Assembly (NCBI GenBank): GCA_004020875.1
Contig: SAPZ01000039.1
Coordinates: 1 to 42,087 of the forward strand
Reading direction: 5' to 3'
Source: Mesorhizobium sp.
Lineage (GTDB): Bacteria > Pseudomonadota > Alphaproteobacteria > Rhizobiales > Rhizobiaceae
DNA length: 42,087 bases
Numbering within the stretch: position 1 is the stretch's first letter; each line of letters starts with the position of its first letter. Shown here one piece after another: positions 30,155 through 38,646 of this stretch. The notes below the pieces were generated by a model, which did not search any database, had not been told where the DNA came from, and saw nothing but the letters and a program-made list of their open reading frames with translations. A program made the position numbers and the translations under genes.

Positions 30155-31204
30155 TCAGCTGGACCTTGAGCCGATCCGTCGTTTGAGGCGGTCGAAGAGG
30201 GCCGACAGCCCGCTCGGTTCCGCGATGAGGAAGATGATGATAAGGGCGCCGAGCACGATGCGCTGGCTCATGTCGAGAACGCCCGAATCGAACAGGCCGC
30301 CGAACAGGAAGGCGCCGAGCCGGGACAGAAAGAGCGGGAGGACAACGATGAACGCCGCACCCAAAAACGCGCCACGGATCGAGGCCAGCCCGCCGATGAT
30401 GATGATGAACAGGATCTGGAATGAGCGGTCGAGATTGAAGCCTGCCGGCTCGACGGTGCGCAGATAGGTGAAGGCCCACAGCACGCCGGCGATACCGATG
30501 ATGAACGACGAGATGGCGAACGCCAGAAGCTTGGTTCGCAGCACCGGCACACCGATGACGCGTGCGGCGGTTTCGTTGTCCCGCACGGCGATGAAGTTGC
30601 GACCGGTCGCGCTGTTGACCAAGCGCCAGACGAGGGCCGTCAGCACCATGACCGTGGTGACCGAAAGCAAATAGCGGCCGGTCGCGCTGTCGAGCGAAAG
30701 ACCGGCGACGGCCAGGTGCGGCGCCGAGATCACCCCGGACGGGTTGTCGTTGGAGAACCAGCCGAACTTGGTCAGCGCCCATTGCACGAAGAACTGGGCG
30801 GCGAGCGTCGAGACGGCGAGGTAGAAGCCGCGCAGCCTGAGACTGGGCAGGCCGAACACGACGCCGAAGCCGGCGGCGGAAATTCCGGCCAGGATCATGG
30901 TCCCCGCCAGCGGCAGGCCTTCGACCCTGAGGTTGAAATTGTAGGCGGCGAACGCGCCCACCGCCATGAAGGCGGAAGAGCCAAGCGAGAGCTGGCCGCA
31001 ATAGCCGGTCAGCAGATTAAGGCCGACCGCCGCCAGGCTGAGCGCCAGGAATGGCAGCAGGATCGCCTCGACCAGATAGCCCGAAGCATAGGCAGGGACC
31101 ACGCCGTAGGCGACGACGAACAGGGCGGTCGGCAATGCCAGCTTCTGAACGAGTTTCACCCAGTCGACTGGAAGCCTTGCGGCGTCGAGCGCTTGCACGG
31201 CCAT
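30155..31204 (-). CDS. LivM-like ABC transporter permease
   Basis: The 349-residue inner-membrane protein has about nine to ten hydrophobic helices. Conserved permease blocks are GLNLLTGYCGQLSLGSSAFM, LPSLRLRGFYLAVSTLAAQF and AVRDNETAARVIGVPVLRTK (the EAA-like cytoplasmic loop that contacts the ATPases), then IGGLASIRGAFLGAAFIVVL. This is the LivM group of branched-chain-amino-acid-type importers. It follows the livH-like gene by 3 bases. Residues 1-25 precede the first helix. Its partners are the livH-like permease and the two ATPases in this operon. Confidence 0.92.
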   Translation of the reverse strand: MAVQALDAARLPVDWVKLVQKLALPTALFVVAYGVVPAYASGYLVEAILLPFLALSLAAVGLNLLTGYCGQLSLGSSAFMAVGAFAAYNFNLRVEGLPLAGTMILAGISAAGFGVVFGLPSLRLRGFYLAVSTLAAQFFVQWALTKFGWFSNDNPSGVISAPHLAVAGLSLDSATGRYLLSVTTVMVLTALVWRLVNSATGRNFIAVRDNETAARVIGVPVLRTKLLAFAISSFIIGIAGVLWAFTYLRTVEPAGFNLDRSFQILFIIIIGGLASIRGAFLGAAFIVVLPLFLSRLGAFLFGGLFDSGVLDMSQRIVLGALIIIFLIAEPSGLSALFDRLKRRIGSRSS

Positions 31205-31207
31205 GGT

Positions 31208-32104
31208 TCAGACCCTTTCGACGGTTTTCTGGCCAAACAGGCCGGAGGGGCGCACCAAAAGCACCACCAGCGCCAGCGCATAGGCGAACCAGCCCTCGAT
31301 GCCGCCGCCGACGAACGGGCCGAGATAGACCTCGGCCAGCTTCTCGCTGGCGCCGATGATGAGGCCGCCAACGATGGCTCCGAGGATGGAATCGAAGCCG
31401 CCAAGCACCAGCACCGGCAGCGCCTTCAGCACGATCAGCGACAGCGAGAACTGGACGCCGAGACGCGCGCCCCACAACAGCCCGGCGACCAGCGCGACGA
31501 AGCCGGCCGCCGTCCACACGGTGCCCCAGATGCGAGGCAGCCGCAGGCCGACGGCGAGGGCCGCGAACTGATCGTCGGCGACGGCGCGAAACGCAAGGCC
31601 GATCCGCGTCCAATAGAAGAAGGCGCTGAGGCCTGCGACCATGGCAGCGGCGATCGCCGCCGCCAGCAGGTCGAAGGACGAGATCAGTACGCCGCCGACC
31701 TCGAATGGGGTGTCGTCGATGCCGAGGTCGAGCCCGTGCACCTGCGTGCCCCAGATAAGCTGGGCGGCACCTTCGATGATGTAGGAGAGCCCCAGCGTCG
31801 CCATGAACAGCGTCATCGGCGAGCGGTTGACCAGCGGCCTGAGCACGGTCCGCTCGATGGTGAAGCCGAGCGCGACCATGACCGCGAAGGTGATGAGCAG
31901 CGAAAGCGCGAAAGGGACGCGGCGTTCGACCAGGCTGACGAAAGTGAGTGCTGCAAACAGCACCATCGAGCCTTGCGCGAAGTTCAGCACGCCCGAGGTC
32001 TTGTAGATCAGCACGAATCCGATGGCGACGAGCGAGTACATGACGCCCGACAGCAGGCCTCCGACCAGCACCTCGATGACGAAGAGGAAATCATAGTAGC
32101 TCAT
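31208..32104 (-). CDS. LivH-like ABC transporter permease
   Basis: The 298-residue membrane protein has about eight helices and the LivH hallmarks: GGLLSGVMYSLVAIGFVLIY, SGVLNFAQGSMVLFAALTFV, AFRAVADDQFAALAVGLRLP (cytoplasmic coupling loop) and GGFDSILGAIVGGLIIGASE. It pairs with the LivM-like permease. The ATG shares one base with the stop of the livG-like gene (TGATG at 32102-32106), so the two are translationally coupled. I chose this ATG because the frame further upstream lies inside the livG-like gene. Confidence 0.92.
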   Translation of the reverse strand: MSYYDFLFVIEVLVGGLLSGVMYSLVAIGFVLIYKTSGVLNFAQGSMVLFAALTFVSLVERRVPFALSLLITFAVMVALGFTIERTVLRPLVNRSPMTLFMATLGLSYIIEGAAQLIWGTQVHGLDLGIDDTPFEVGGVLISSFDLLAAAIAAAMVAGLSAFFYWTRIGLAFRAVADDQFAALAVGLRLPRIWGTVWTAAGFVALVAGLLWGARLGVQFSLSLIVLKALPVLVLGGFDSILGAIVGGLIIGASEKLAEVYLGPFVGGGIEGWFAYALALVVLLVRPSGLFGQKTVERV

Positions 32105-33006
32105 CAGATGTCCTCGCCATTCTCGCCCTCGGCGGTGCCGAGATAGGCCCGGATCACCGCAGGATCGGCGCGCACCTCGGCCGGCGTGCCGTCGGCGATC
32201 TTGCGGCCGTAGTCGAGCACGGCGACGCGGTCGGAGAGGCCCATGACGACGCCGATGTCGTGCTCGATCAGGATGACGGTGACGCCGTGCCGGTCGCGCG
32301 CGGCTCGCACGAAGCCGGCCATCTCGGCCTTCTCGGTCGCCGTCATGCCGGCCATCGGCTCGTCGAGCAGCAGCAGCTTCGGCTCGGCGACCAGCGCGCG
32401 CGCCAGCTCGACCCGCTTCTGCAGGCCGTAAGGCAAGGTGGCGACGAGGCGGTCGGCGACGCTTTCGAGATGCAGGAAGGCGACTATCTGATCGGTCTTT
32501 TCGGCGATTCCCGCATCTTCGCTCCGGGCGCGTGGCAGACCTGCAATATGTTCGACGAAACTGGCGCGCCTGGTGTGGACGCGGCCGCACGCGATGTTGT
32601 TGCGCACGGACAGACCGCCGAATAGCGCCAGGTTCTGGAAGGTTCGCGCAACGCCGAGCCGTGCTAGACGGCTCGCCGGCACCCGGGAGAAGGACTGTCC
32701 GCCGATCGCAATCCTGCCGCGGTCGGCGTGATAGAGGCCGCTGATGATGTTGATCAGTGAGGACTTGCCGGCGCCGTTGGGGCCGATCACCGCGCGGATC
32801 TCGCCGACTTCGACTTCGAGATCAACATCGCTCAGCGCCTTGACCCCGCCAAAGGAAATGCCGATCCCGCTCAAGGTCAGGATCGCATCAGCCTTTGCCG
32901 ACAGGCGCACCGCGCGCGTCTCGTCAACGCGACCAGCACCAGCAAGAAGGGCGGAAATTTCGGGCGCGCGCTCGTATGCGGCGGCTCCCAGCGAAGCACC
33001 AATCAT
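32104..33006 (-). CDS. LivG-like ABC transporter ATP-binding protein
   Basis: The 300-residue ATPase shows Walker A AVIGPNGAGKSSLINIISGL, the ARTFQNLALFGGL Q-loop, the signature PYGLQKRVELARALV (LSGGQ replaced by LPYGLQ, usual for LivG), Walker B KLLLLDEPMAGM and the switch His in VILIEHDIGVVMG. An N-terminal extension of about 40 residues before the first strand (AILTLSGIGISFGGVKALSD) is unusual; the true start might be downstream, but no better ribosome site was seen. It follows sfnG by 56 bases. It would energise the importer with the LivF-like partner. Confidence 0.9.
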   Translation of the reverse strand: MIGASLGAAAYERAPEISALLAGAGRVDETRAVRLSAKADAILTLSGIGISFGGVKALSDVDLEVEVGEIRAVIGPNGAGKSSLINIISGLYHADRGRIAIGGQSFSRVPASRLARLGVARTFQNLALFGGLSVRNNIACGRVHTRRASFVEHIAGLPRARSEDAGIAEKTDQIVAFLHLESVADRLVATLPYGLQKRVELARALVAEPKLLLLDEPMAGMTATEKAEMAGFVRAARDRHGVTVILIEHDIGVVMGLSDRVAVLDYGRKIADGTPAEVRADPAVIRAYLGTAEGENGEDI

Positions 33007-33062
33007 GAAACGTCCCTGCTTTTGAAGGCGTGTGGGCTGCTGCCCCGTGGGCCGCGCCCGTC

Positions 33063-34163
33063 CTATTCCGCGGCGACAAGCTCCCTGTCGCGAGCTGCTT
33101 CCAGTTCGCGCACCAGAGTAATGACGCGCTTGCCGAAGAACTCGACCTCTTCCTGGAAATGCAGGAAGCCGAGCAGGATCAGGTCGGCACCGGCGTCCTT
33201 CAGTTTCAGGATGCGTTCGGCGATCTGTTCCGGCGTGCCGATGAGATTGCTGCGGAAGCCGTCATTGTACTGAACGAGATCCTCGAGGGACGACTTCGCC
33301 CAATTGCCTTCGCCTTCCGGCGAGGCCTTGCCGGCATTCTTGACCTGATCGGCAAAGCCCTGCACCGCCTCCGGATTCGCCTTGGCGATGATCTCGTCGA
33401 GCACGGCGCGCGCTTCCTGCTCGCTCTCGCGGGCGATGGCGAAAGCGTTGACGCCGATCCTAACCTTGTGGCCGTTGGCTTTCGCCTTGGTGCGGATGTC
33501 GTCGACCTGCTTCCGGATCTCCTCCGGGGTATTGCCGTTGGTGAAATACCAATCGGAGACACGAGACGCCATGTCGCGAGCGGCTCGCGACGAGCCGCCC
33601 TGGAATATCTCGGGCAAGGGCTCGATCGGCTTCGGCTTCATGGAATAGTTGGTGAAGCGGTAGAAATCGCCCTTCAGCGTGAAGCTGTCTTCCGTCCAGA
33701 TGCCGCGCAACGCTCGGATAAATTCCTCCGACCGGCGATAGCGCTCGTCATGATCGAGCCAGAGTTCGCCAATCGCGGCGAACTCGCCTCGGAACCAGCC
33801 GCTGACGACATTGACGGAGACGCGGCCATTGGTCAGGTGGTTGATGGTAGCGATCTGCTTGGCCGCCAGCGCAGGGTTCCACGGACCGGGCAGGATCGCT
33901 GCGATGACCTTCAGCGTTGTGGTCGCGGCAAGCAAGGCATGGCTGAACGAGACTGATTCGTGCTGGTTGTCGGCCCCATAGCCGGCTGTGAAACGGATCT
34001 GGCTCAGCGCATAGTCGAACCCGTTGGCCTCGGCAATCTGGGCGAGCTTGCGGTTGTAGTCGATATCCCAACCCGTCCGCTGCTCGATGTTGGAGATGAC
34101 TAGGCCGCCGGAGACGTTCGGGACCCAGTAGGCGAATTTGATGGCGTCGGAATGCGAACTCAT
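33063..34163 (-). CDS. sfnG: Dimethylsulfone monooxygenase
   Basis: The 366-residue luciferase-fold enzyme matches SfnG, which uses FMNH2 and O2 to convert dimethylsulfone to methanesulfinate and formaldehyde. Signature stretches are IKFAYWVPNVSGGLVISNIE, QRTGWDIDYN, SQIRFTAGYGADNQHESVSF and GRVSVNVVSGWFRGEFAAIG. The ATG at 34163 (MSSHSDAIKF) has AGGGG about 10 bases upstream; a long in-frame extension beyond it runs into the upstream msuE gene and is not real. msuE ends 25 bases upstream. Methanesulfinate oxidation to methanesulfonate would feed SsuD in the same operon. Confidence 0.93.
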   Translation of the reverse strand: MSSHSDAIKFAYWVPNVSGGLVISNIEQRTGWDIDYNRKLAQIAEANGFDYALSQIRFTAGYGADNQHESVSFSHALLAATTTLKVIAAILPGPWNPALAAKQIATINHLTNGRVSVNVVSGWFRGEFAAIGELWLDHDERYRRSEEFIRALRGIWTEDSFTLKGDFYRFTNYSMKPKPIEPLPEIFQGGSSRAARDMASRVSDWYFTNGNTPEEIRKQVDDIRTKAKANGHKVRIGVNAFAIARESEQEARAVLDEIIAKANPEAVQGFADQVKNAGKASPEGEGNWAKSSLEDLVQYNDGFRSNLIGTPEQIAERILKLKDAGADLILLGFLHFQEEVEFFGKRVITLVRELEAARDRELVAAE

Positions 34164-34188
34164 GTCGTCGTTTCCCCTGTTGATTGGC

Positions 34189-34785
34189 TCAGCCGACGCG
34201 GGTGGCGACGGCGGCATTTGCGTGACTTGCGTTGAGCAAGGAGACCGCGTCGGTAGCGGCCCTTGCAATACGCTCGATGATGGCTGCGCCGACGATTTCG
34301 CCATCGACGAAATCGTCGGGCGTGCCGTAGACGCCCGTAGGGACGGTGACAGCGCCAAAAAAGCCGAACAATGGCCGGAGCTGATGTTCGAGCACCAGGC
34401 CATGGTATGGGCTCCCGCCGGTCGCCGCGAGAAGCACGGTCTTGCCGGTCAACGCGCGATAGTCGACCAGGTCGAACAGGTGCTTGAGAGCGCCAGTGTA
34501 GGAAGCCCTATAGACAGGCGTTCCGACCACGAGCAAATCGGCCTTCTCGACACGCTGGATAATCGCTTCTCCAGATGCGCCAAGTGCGCCGCGGGATAGT
34601 CCGGCGAAAAGCGACGGTGCTGCCTCCGTGATCTCAATCAGACCGGTGTCGGCAGGCAGGCGCAACGCGACCGCCTTGACCAGCGCATTGACGACCGCCG
34701 TGGTGCGGGACGGGTTGCTTACACCGCCGGATATTCCAAGAACCGATAATCGTGCCAAGTCATCTATCTCCCACACATGCGCCAT
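34189..34785 (-). CDS. msuE: NAD(P)H-dependent FMN reductase
   Basis: The 198-residue flavodoxin-fold protein is of the MsuE/SsuE type. It reduces FMN for the two-component monooxygenases SfnG and SsuD. LSVLGISGGVSNPSRTTAVV is the phosphate-binding loop of the FMN site. KADLLVVGTPVYRASYTGAL, KHLFDLVDYRALTGKTVLLA and ATGGSPYHGLVLEHQLRPLF are diagnostic of the family. It is the first gene of the ten-gene operon. Codon 1 at 34785 has only a weak GGTGGTGG upstream; there is no nearer alternative in frame with a better site. A perfect TCTAC-N7-GTAGA dyad lies 27 bases upstream of the start. Confidence 0.92.
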   Translation of the reverse strand: MAHVWEIDDLARLSVLGISGGVSNPSRTTAVVNALVKAVALRLPADTGLIEITEAAPSLFAGLSRGALGASGEAIIQRVEKADLLVVGTPVYRASYTGALKHLFDLVDYRALTGKTVLLAATGGSPYHGLVLEHQLRPLFGFFGAVTVPTGVYGTPDDFVDGEIVGAAIIERIARAATDAVSLLNASHANAAVATRVG

Positions 34786-34811
34786 AGGCCACCACCGAAA
34801 CCAAACGATAT

Positions 34812-34828
34812 TCTACCAAATCTGTAGA
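34812..34828 (-). promoter_or_regulatory. Dyad upstream of the sulfur operon
   Basis: TCTAC-CAAATCT-GTAGA is a perfect 5-7-5 dyad located 27 bases before the msuE start. Just upstream on the minus strand lie TTGACG (34857-34862) and TACCTT (34832-34837), a weak -35/-10 pair with a long 19-base spacer. The dyad would then overlap the transcription start, fitting an operator. The regulator is unknown. Confidence 0.4.
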
Positions 34829-35323
34829 CATAAGGTACTTTGTTCTGATGTTTTCACGTCAATGGGAAAAACGGCGCTGCTAGGAGCGGCACGCCCACCG
34901 CATTCGATCTCAAATGGGATTAACTTGGCAGGGGCCGTAGGCGTCACCCGCGAGTTCGACTTTGGCGAAAACAGGCTCCGCCGGCGCGATATGAGGAATG
35001 TCGTCCAGCCGTTTGTGACAGCGCTCTCCACCGATGCCACGCAATCAAATGAGCGCGTGTATCATGACGGCTAGGCGTGCGAGAAACGTCCTCAGGCATT
35101 GCCCTACGAAGGAGCCGACATTAGCGCCGAGATTTCAAGGCTGGTCAGGGACGATTGAGAGTTTTGAGCACCGGCAGCACGAAGGCGGCAATCGCAGCGT
35201 CATGCCTTCGGAACCATCGGTAGCTGCTCAATACGTTCTGTTGTGCTCCTGCCTGTATATGTGTTGCGTAATTCCCCTGAATGGCAACGGATTACCTGCG
35301 TCTGGTTATTCATTCTTCACCAC
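34829..35323. other. No gene recognised
   Basis: This is the upstream flank of the sulfur operon up to the amidohydrolase relic. Open frames of 75-148 codons occur on both strands but match nothing I know and have poor start contexts. Confidence 0.35.
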
Positions 35324-35790
35324 TCACCCGCCCTTGATGATCTTTCGAAGCCGGGCGGGATCGGACAAAATCGCGAGGTCCTTCAACGGATTGCCGTAGA
35401 CGGCGATGAGATCTGCGTGAGCGCCAGGCGCGATGGTGCCGATGAGGCCTTCCATGTTGAGCACGCGGGCAGCATCCACCGTCGCGGATCGGATCACGTC
35501 CCGAGGCTTGAGAACGCGGCCGCGCAGAAGAAATTCCTCTGATTGGTGCCCATGCATCTGGCCAAGCAGATCGGAGCCGTAGCCCATGGTCACGCCAGCG
35601 CTTTGAAGCGTTTCGAGCGCCGACAAGCCGGCATCGAGAACGAAGCTCACCTTTTCAAGGGATTCGGCCGACATGCCGTATCTGGCTCCGTCCCGAGCGA
35701 CGACAGCAAAGGTGATGTTCGTCGGGACGACGAACGCGCCTGCCTCGCGAACCGGGTTGGCGGTTGTCGCTTTGATGAAGTTTCCATTCG
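35324..35790 (-). pseudogene. Amidohydrolase (prolidase/imidazolonepropionase-like) 3' relic
   Basis: The frame encodes the last third of a metal-dependent amidohydrolase: VVPTNITFAVVARDGARYGM, then AGVTMGYGSDLLGQMHGHQS with the active-site Asp in GSDLLG, then VIRSATVDAARVLNMEGLIG and TIAPGAHADLIAVYGNPLKD. It stops at IIKGG, a few residues short of the usual C-terminus. The N-terminal HxH metal-binding domain is missing; upstream of about 35790 the frame is unrelated. It cannot be active. Confidence 0.7.
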
Positions 35791-36040
35791 ATTCGAATGG
35801 TCGACGTTTCATCCCAGATTTACTTTCGCGCCTCACGCCGGCACTCGCGCACATAGTCCGCCGGGTTATGTCGCCAAGCGCCGAGCGGATTTGCGGCAAG
35901 GGGAAGTCCGGGCACTCCTCGCACCCTCGTCCTCGCGCAACACCGCACGTAACAGAAACGATAGCACGCATTCTCACAATTAACGACGGCTGTTCGGCAG
36001 TGGGCTTCGTCGCGAGCGAGGACGAGAGTGTCGGGTCTAC

Positions 36041-36083
36041 AACCAAATGTCGGAGGTCGGACCCAAATGTCGGAGGTCGGACA
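36041..36083 (+). promoter_or_regulatory. 20-bp tandem repeat containing a NifA-type site
   Basis: AACCAAATGTCGGAGGTCGG (36041-36060) is followed immediately by ACCCAAATGTCGGAGGTCGG (36061-36080), 19 of 20 bases identical. The second unit with the next bases gives TGTCGGAGGTCGGACA (36068-36083), an exact TGT-N10-ACA; the first gives TGT-N10-ACC. It lies about 140 bases upstream of the sigma-54 element at 36223. Confidence 0.5.
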
Positions 36084-36221
36084 CGCAAGGCCCTTACCAC
36101 GTAGGTGATTGAAAGCTTTATTGACGAGGCGCTCCAATGGCCGGCCCGCAATGCGGGAGATATTGTTAGAGGCGTCTCGAATGACTTCTCCGCGGGACCC
36201 GAAGGGCGTCTCAGGCATCCT

Positions 36222-36239
36222 TTGGCACGATTAGTGCAA
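36222..36239 (+). promoter_or_regulatory. Sigma-54 -24/-12 promoter of the S46 peptidase gene
   Basis: TTGGCACGATTAGTGCAA contains TGGCACG-N4-GTGCA against the consensus TGGCACG-N4-TTGCA. GG (36224-36225) and GC (36236-36237) are exactly 10 bases apart. The peptidase start codon is 187 bases downstream of the -12 element, giving a leader of roughly 175 bases. Confidence 0.65.
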
Positions 36240-36423
36240 CGGATGATCCGCAAACGTTGCACCGATACAATGTGAGGGGAGGGTCACCCAGATTTTTGTG
36301 TTGACCGTCCACTCACTCTTCACCCAGTGGCTGCCGCGCAGGCGCTTGCGGACGCCGGTCAGCCCGATAGCTCATCGATCCAGATCAGCGGGGAACAATA
36401 CACAGAATGGGAACGAGATCAGC

Positions 36424-38583
36424 ATGAACTCGAATTTTAGTCGTTTGGCCCAAGCCACCGCTATGAACTTGCTCTGGACGGTCACCGCTACGTCGGCGAA
36501 CGAAGGCATGTGGATGCCGGCCCAGATTGCGGAACTTGGCGCGGCCATGCGCGCGAATGGGCTCCAGCTTGATCCCGCGCAGCTCAGCCGTCTAGACACT
36601 GCCCCGCTCAACGCGATCGTATCACTGGGCGGATGTTCAGCTTCCTTCGTCAGTCCGCAAGGACTGGTTGCGACCAACCGTCACTGCGTGCTGGAATCGA
36701 TCCAGTACAACAGCAAGGAGAGTCAAGACTATCTCACCAAGGGATTTCTAGCGAAAAGCCTCGGTGAAGAATTACCCGCGGTGCCCGGCAGCCGCATCTA
36801 TGTGATCGAGGATATCCGTGATGTGACCGCCGACATGCTCAAGGGCGTATCGGACAAGCTGAACGGCTTTGCCCGCTATGAGCGGCTCGACAGGAACCGG
36901 AAGGCGCTGATCGCCGCATGTGAAGAACAGCCCAATCGCCGCTGCGACGTGGAGTCCTATTATGGCGGCGCCTCCTACTATCTCCAGCAGAAGCTCGAAA
37001 TTCAGGACGTGCGCCTCGTCTATGCGCCCGCGCTCGGCATCGGTAACTTCGGCGGCGAAACGGACAATTGGACGTGGCCGCGCCACACAGGCGACTTCGG
37101 TTTTTACCGCGCTTATGTCGCTCCTGATGGTTCCTCCCGGCCTTATGCGCGCGACAACGTGCCCTACCGGCCGAAGAGCTGGCTGCGCATTGCCTCTAAA
37201 GGCGTGCAAGACGGCGATTTCGTCATGGTCGTCGGCTTTCCCGGAGAAACCAATCGGTTCCGCACGGCGGATGAAGTACGGTTCAATTTCGCGCGGTACG
37301 AACCGCTGTTGCAGCATTTGCTGTCGGATTATGCGGCCCAGATAAACCAAACCACGGCAGGCAATCGAGAAGCGCAGATCCGCTACGCCTCCATCCTGCA
37401 AGGCGTGGAAAACTACAAGAAGAAGTTGGCGGGCGATCTCGCCGGGGCCAATGCGATCGGGCTCGACGTGCGCAAGGCTATCGAGGAGAAAGCTTATCTC
37501 GACTGGGTCGCCGACGATCCCGCGCGGCAGGCGCGCTATGGCGCAGCGATCGGCGAACTGGGCGCCATGGTGGACGAGAATAGCCAGGCCTCGCTCGAGG
37601 GGCTGCGCCAGGCGCTGCTGAACCGCGCGCAAATGCTCTCATCCGCGCGCACTCTGTATCGCTGGGCCAAGGAGCACGAGAAGCTCGATGAAGACCGCGA
37701 ACGCGGCTTTCAGGATCGTGACCGTAACCAGACCGTGGATCAACTGACGCAGATCGAACGCGGTTACCTGCCCGACATCGATCGCAAGCTATTTGAGGCC
37801 GCGCTCGATGAATATCGCCGGCTAGACGCAAAGGACCGCGATACTGCGTTCGAAACGGCTCTGGACCAAATCGGCCTTGACCGACTTTATGCAGAAACCA
37901 AACTCGCCGACACGGCCACGCGGCTCGGCTGGCTCGACAAGCCGGCTGCTGCCTTGGAGGCGTCGGACGATCCTTTCATCAAGCTGGCGGTCGCGCTCTA
38001 TCCCGGCGACATAGCTGCGGAGCGCGCGGCGAAGGACCGCGCTGGCCGAGCGCAGGCGGCGCGCGCGACTTACATGCAGGGCCTGCGCGCCTACTGGCAG
38101 GCGATTGGCCGGCCGGTGTATCCCGACGCGAATGGATCGCTGCGCATCACCTGGGGCAAGGTGTCGGGGCGAACACGCGACGGGCAGATCTGGACGCCAT
38201 TCACCACGGCTGAGGGACTTCTGGCCAAGCACACTGGCAAGGGCGAGTTTGATGCGCCGGCCGCCGCCGTCGCTGCGATCCGGGCCAAGAATTATGGCCC
38301 CTATGTCGCGCCGGAGCTGGGCACTTTGCCGGTCGACTTCATGTCCACGGTCGACATTACCAATGGCAATAGCGGCTCGGCCACGCTGAATGGGTGCGGC
38401 GAGTTCGTCGGTCTCGCCTTTGATGGCACGCTCGATGGAGTGATCTCCGATTGGGCATATGCCGCAGACCGCAGTCGAAGCATCCATGTCGACAGTCGCT
38501 TCATGCTTTGGACCATGGACAAAATTGACGGCGCTGCCTGGTTGCTCAAGGAGATGGGAGTGCTGCCGGCGTCGCGTTCATGA
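36424..38583 (+). CDS. S46-family dipeptidyl-peptidase
   Basis: The 719-residue protein is an S46 peptidase (DPP7/DPP11 type), an exopeptidase with a chymotrypsin-like double barrel that removes dipeptides from the N-terminus of peptides in the periplasm. The family start NEGMWMPAQIAEL follows a short, weak signal peptide (residues 1-25). The triad is His87 (ATNRHCVL), Asp214 (GGETDNWTWPRHTGDFGFYR) and Ser650 (DITNGNSGSATLNG). The residue 18 after the Ser is Gly668, the position that is Arg in acid-specific DPP11 and Gly in DPP7, which suggests hydrophobic P1 preference. Length is normal (about 700-720). The ATG at 36424 is preferred because the family start follows it closely. A sigma-54 promoter with an upstream NifA-type site precedes it, suggesting expression in nitrogen-fixing conditions. 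It has no operon partner. Confidence 0.9.
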   Translation: MNSNFSRLAQATAMNLLWTVTATSANEGMWMPAQIAELGAAMRANGLQLDPAQLSRLDTAPLNAIVSLGGCSASFVSPQGLVATNRHCVLESIQYNSKESQDYLTKGFLAKSLGEELPAVPGSRIYVIEDIRDVTADMLKGVSDKLNGFARYERLDRNRKALIAACEEQPNRRCDVESYYGGASYYLQQKLEIQDVRLVYAPALGIGNFGGETDNWTWPRHTGDFGFYRAYVAPDGSSRPYARDNVPYRPKSWLRIASKGVQDGDFVMVVGFPGETNRFRTADEVRFNFARYEPLLQHLLSDYAAQINQTTAGNREAQIRYASILQGVENYKKKLAGDLAGANAIGLDVRKAIEEKAYLDWVADDPARQARYGAAIGELGAMVDENSQASLEGLRQALLNRAQMLSSARTLYRWAKEHEKLDEDRERGFQDRDRNQTVDQLTQIERGYLPDIDRKLFEAALDEYRRLDAKDRDTAFETALDQIGLDRLYAETKLADTATRLGWLDKPAAALEASDDPFIKLAVALYPGDIAAERAAKDRAGRAQAARATYMQGLRAYWQAIGRPVYPDANGSLRITWGKVSGRTRDGQIWTPFTTAEGLLAKHTGKGEFDAPAAAVAAIRAKNYGPYVAPELGTLPVDFMSTVDITNGNSGSATLNGCGEFVGLAFDGTLDGVISDWAYAADRSRSIHVDSRFMLWTMDKIDGAAWLLKEMGVLPASRS

Positions 38584-38646
38584 GCGGGGTAGTCTGGCGG
38601 TAGGCGGCCTGTCGGCGTCATACCTCCACAAATCCCCCTTGGAATT

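Noticed and set aside
28728..32146. Long plus-strand open frames (28728-30083, 30716-32146) opposite the transporter genes
   Set aside because: Composition is typical of antisense shadows (His/Arg/Asp-rich, no hydrophobic pattern), whereas the minus strand encodes clear ABC transporter parts.
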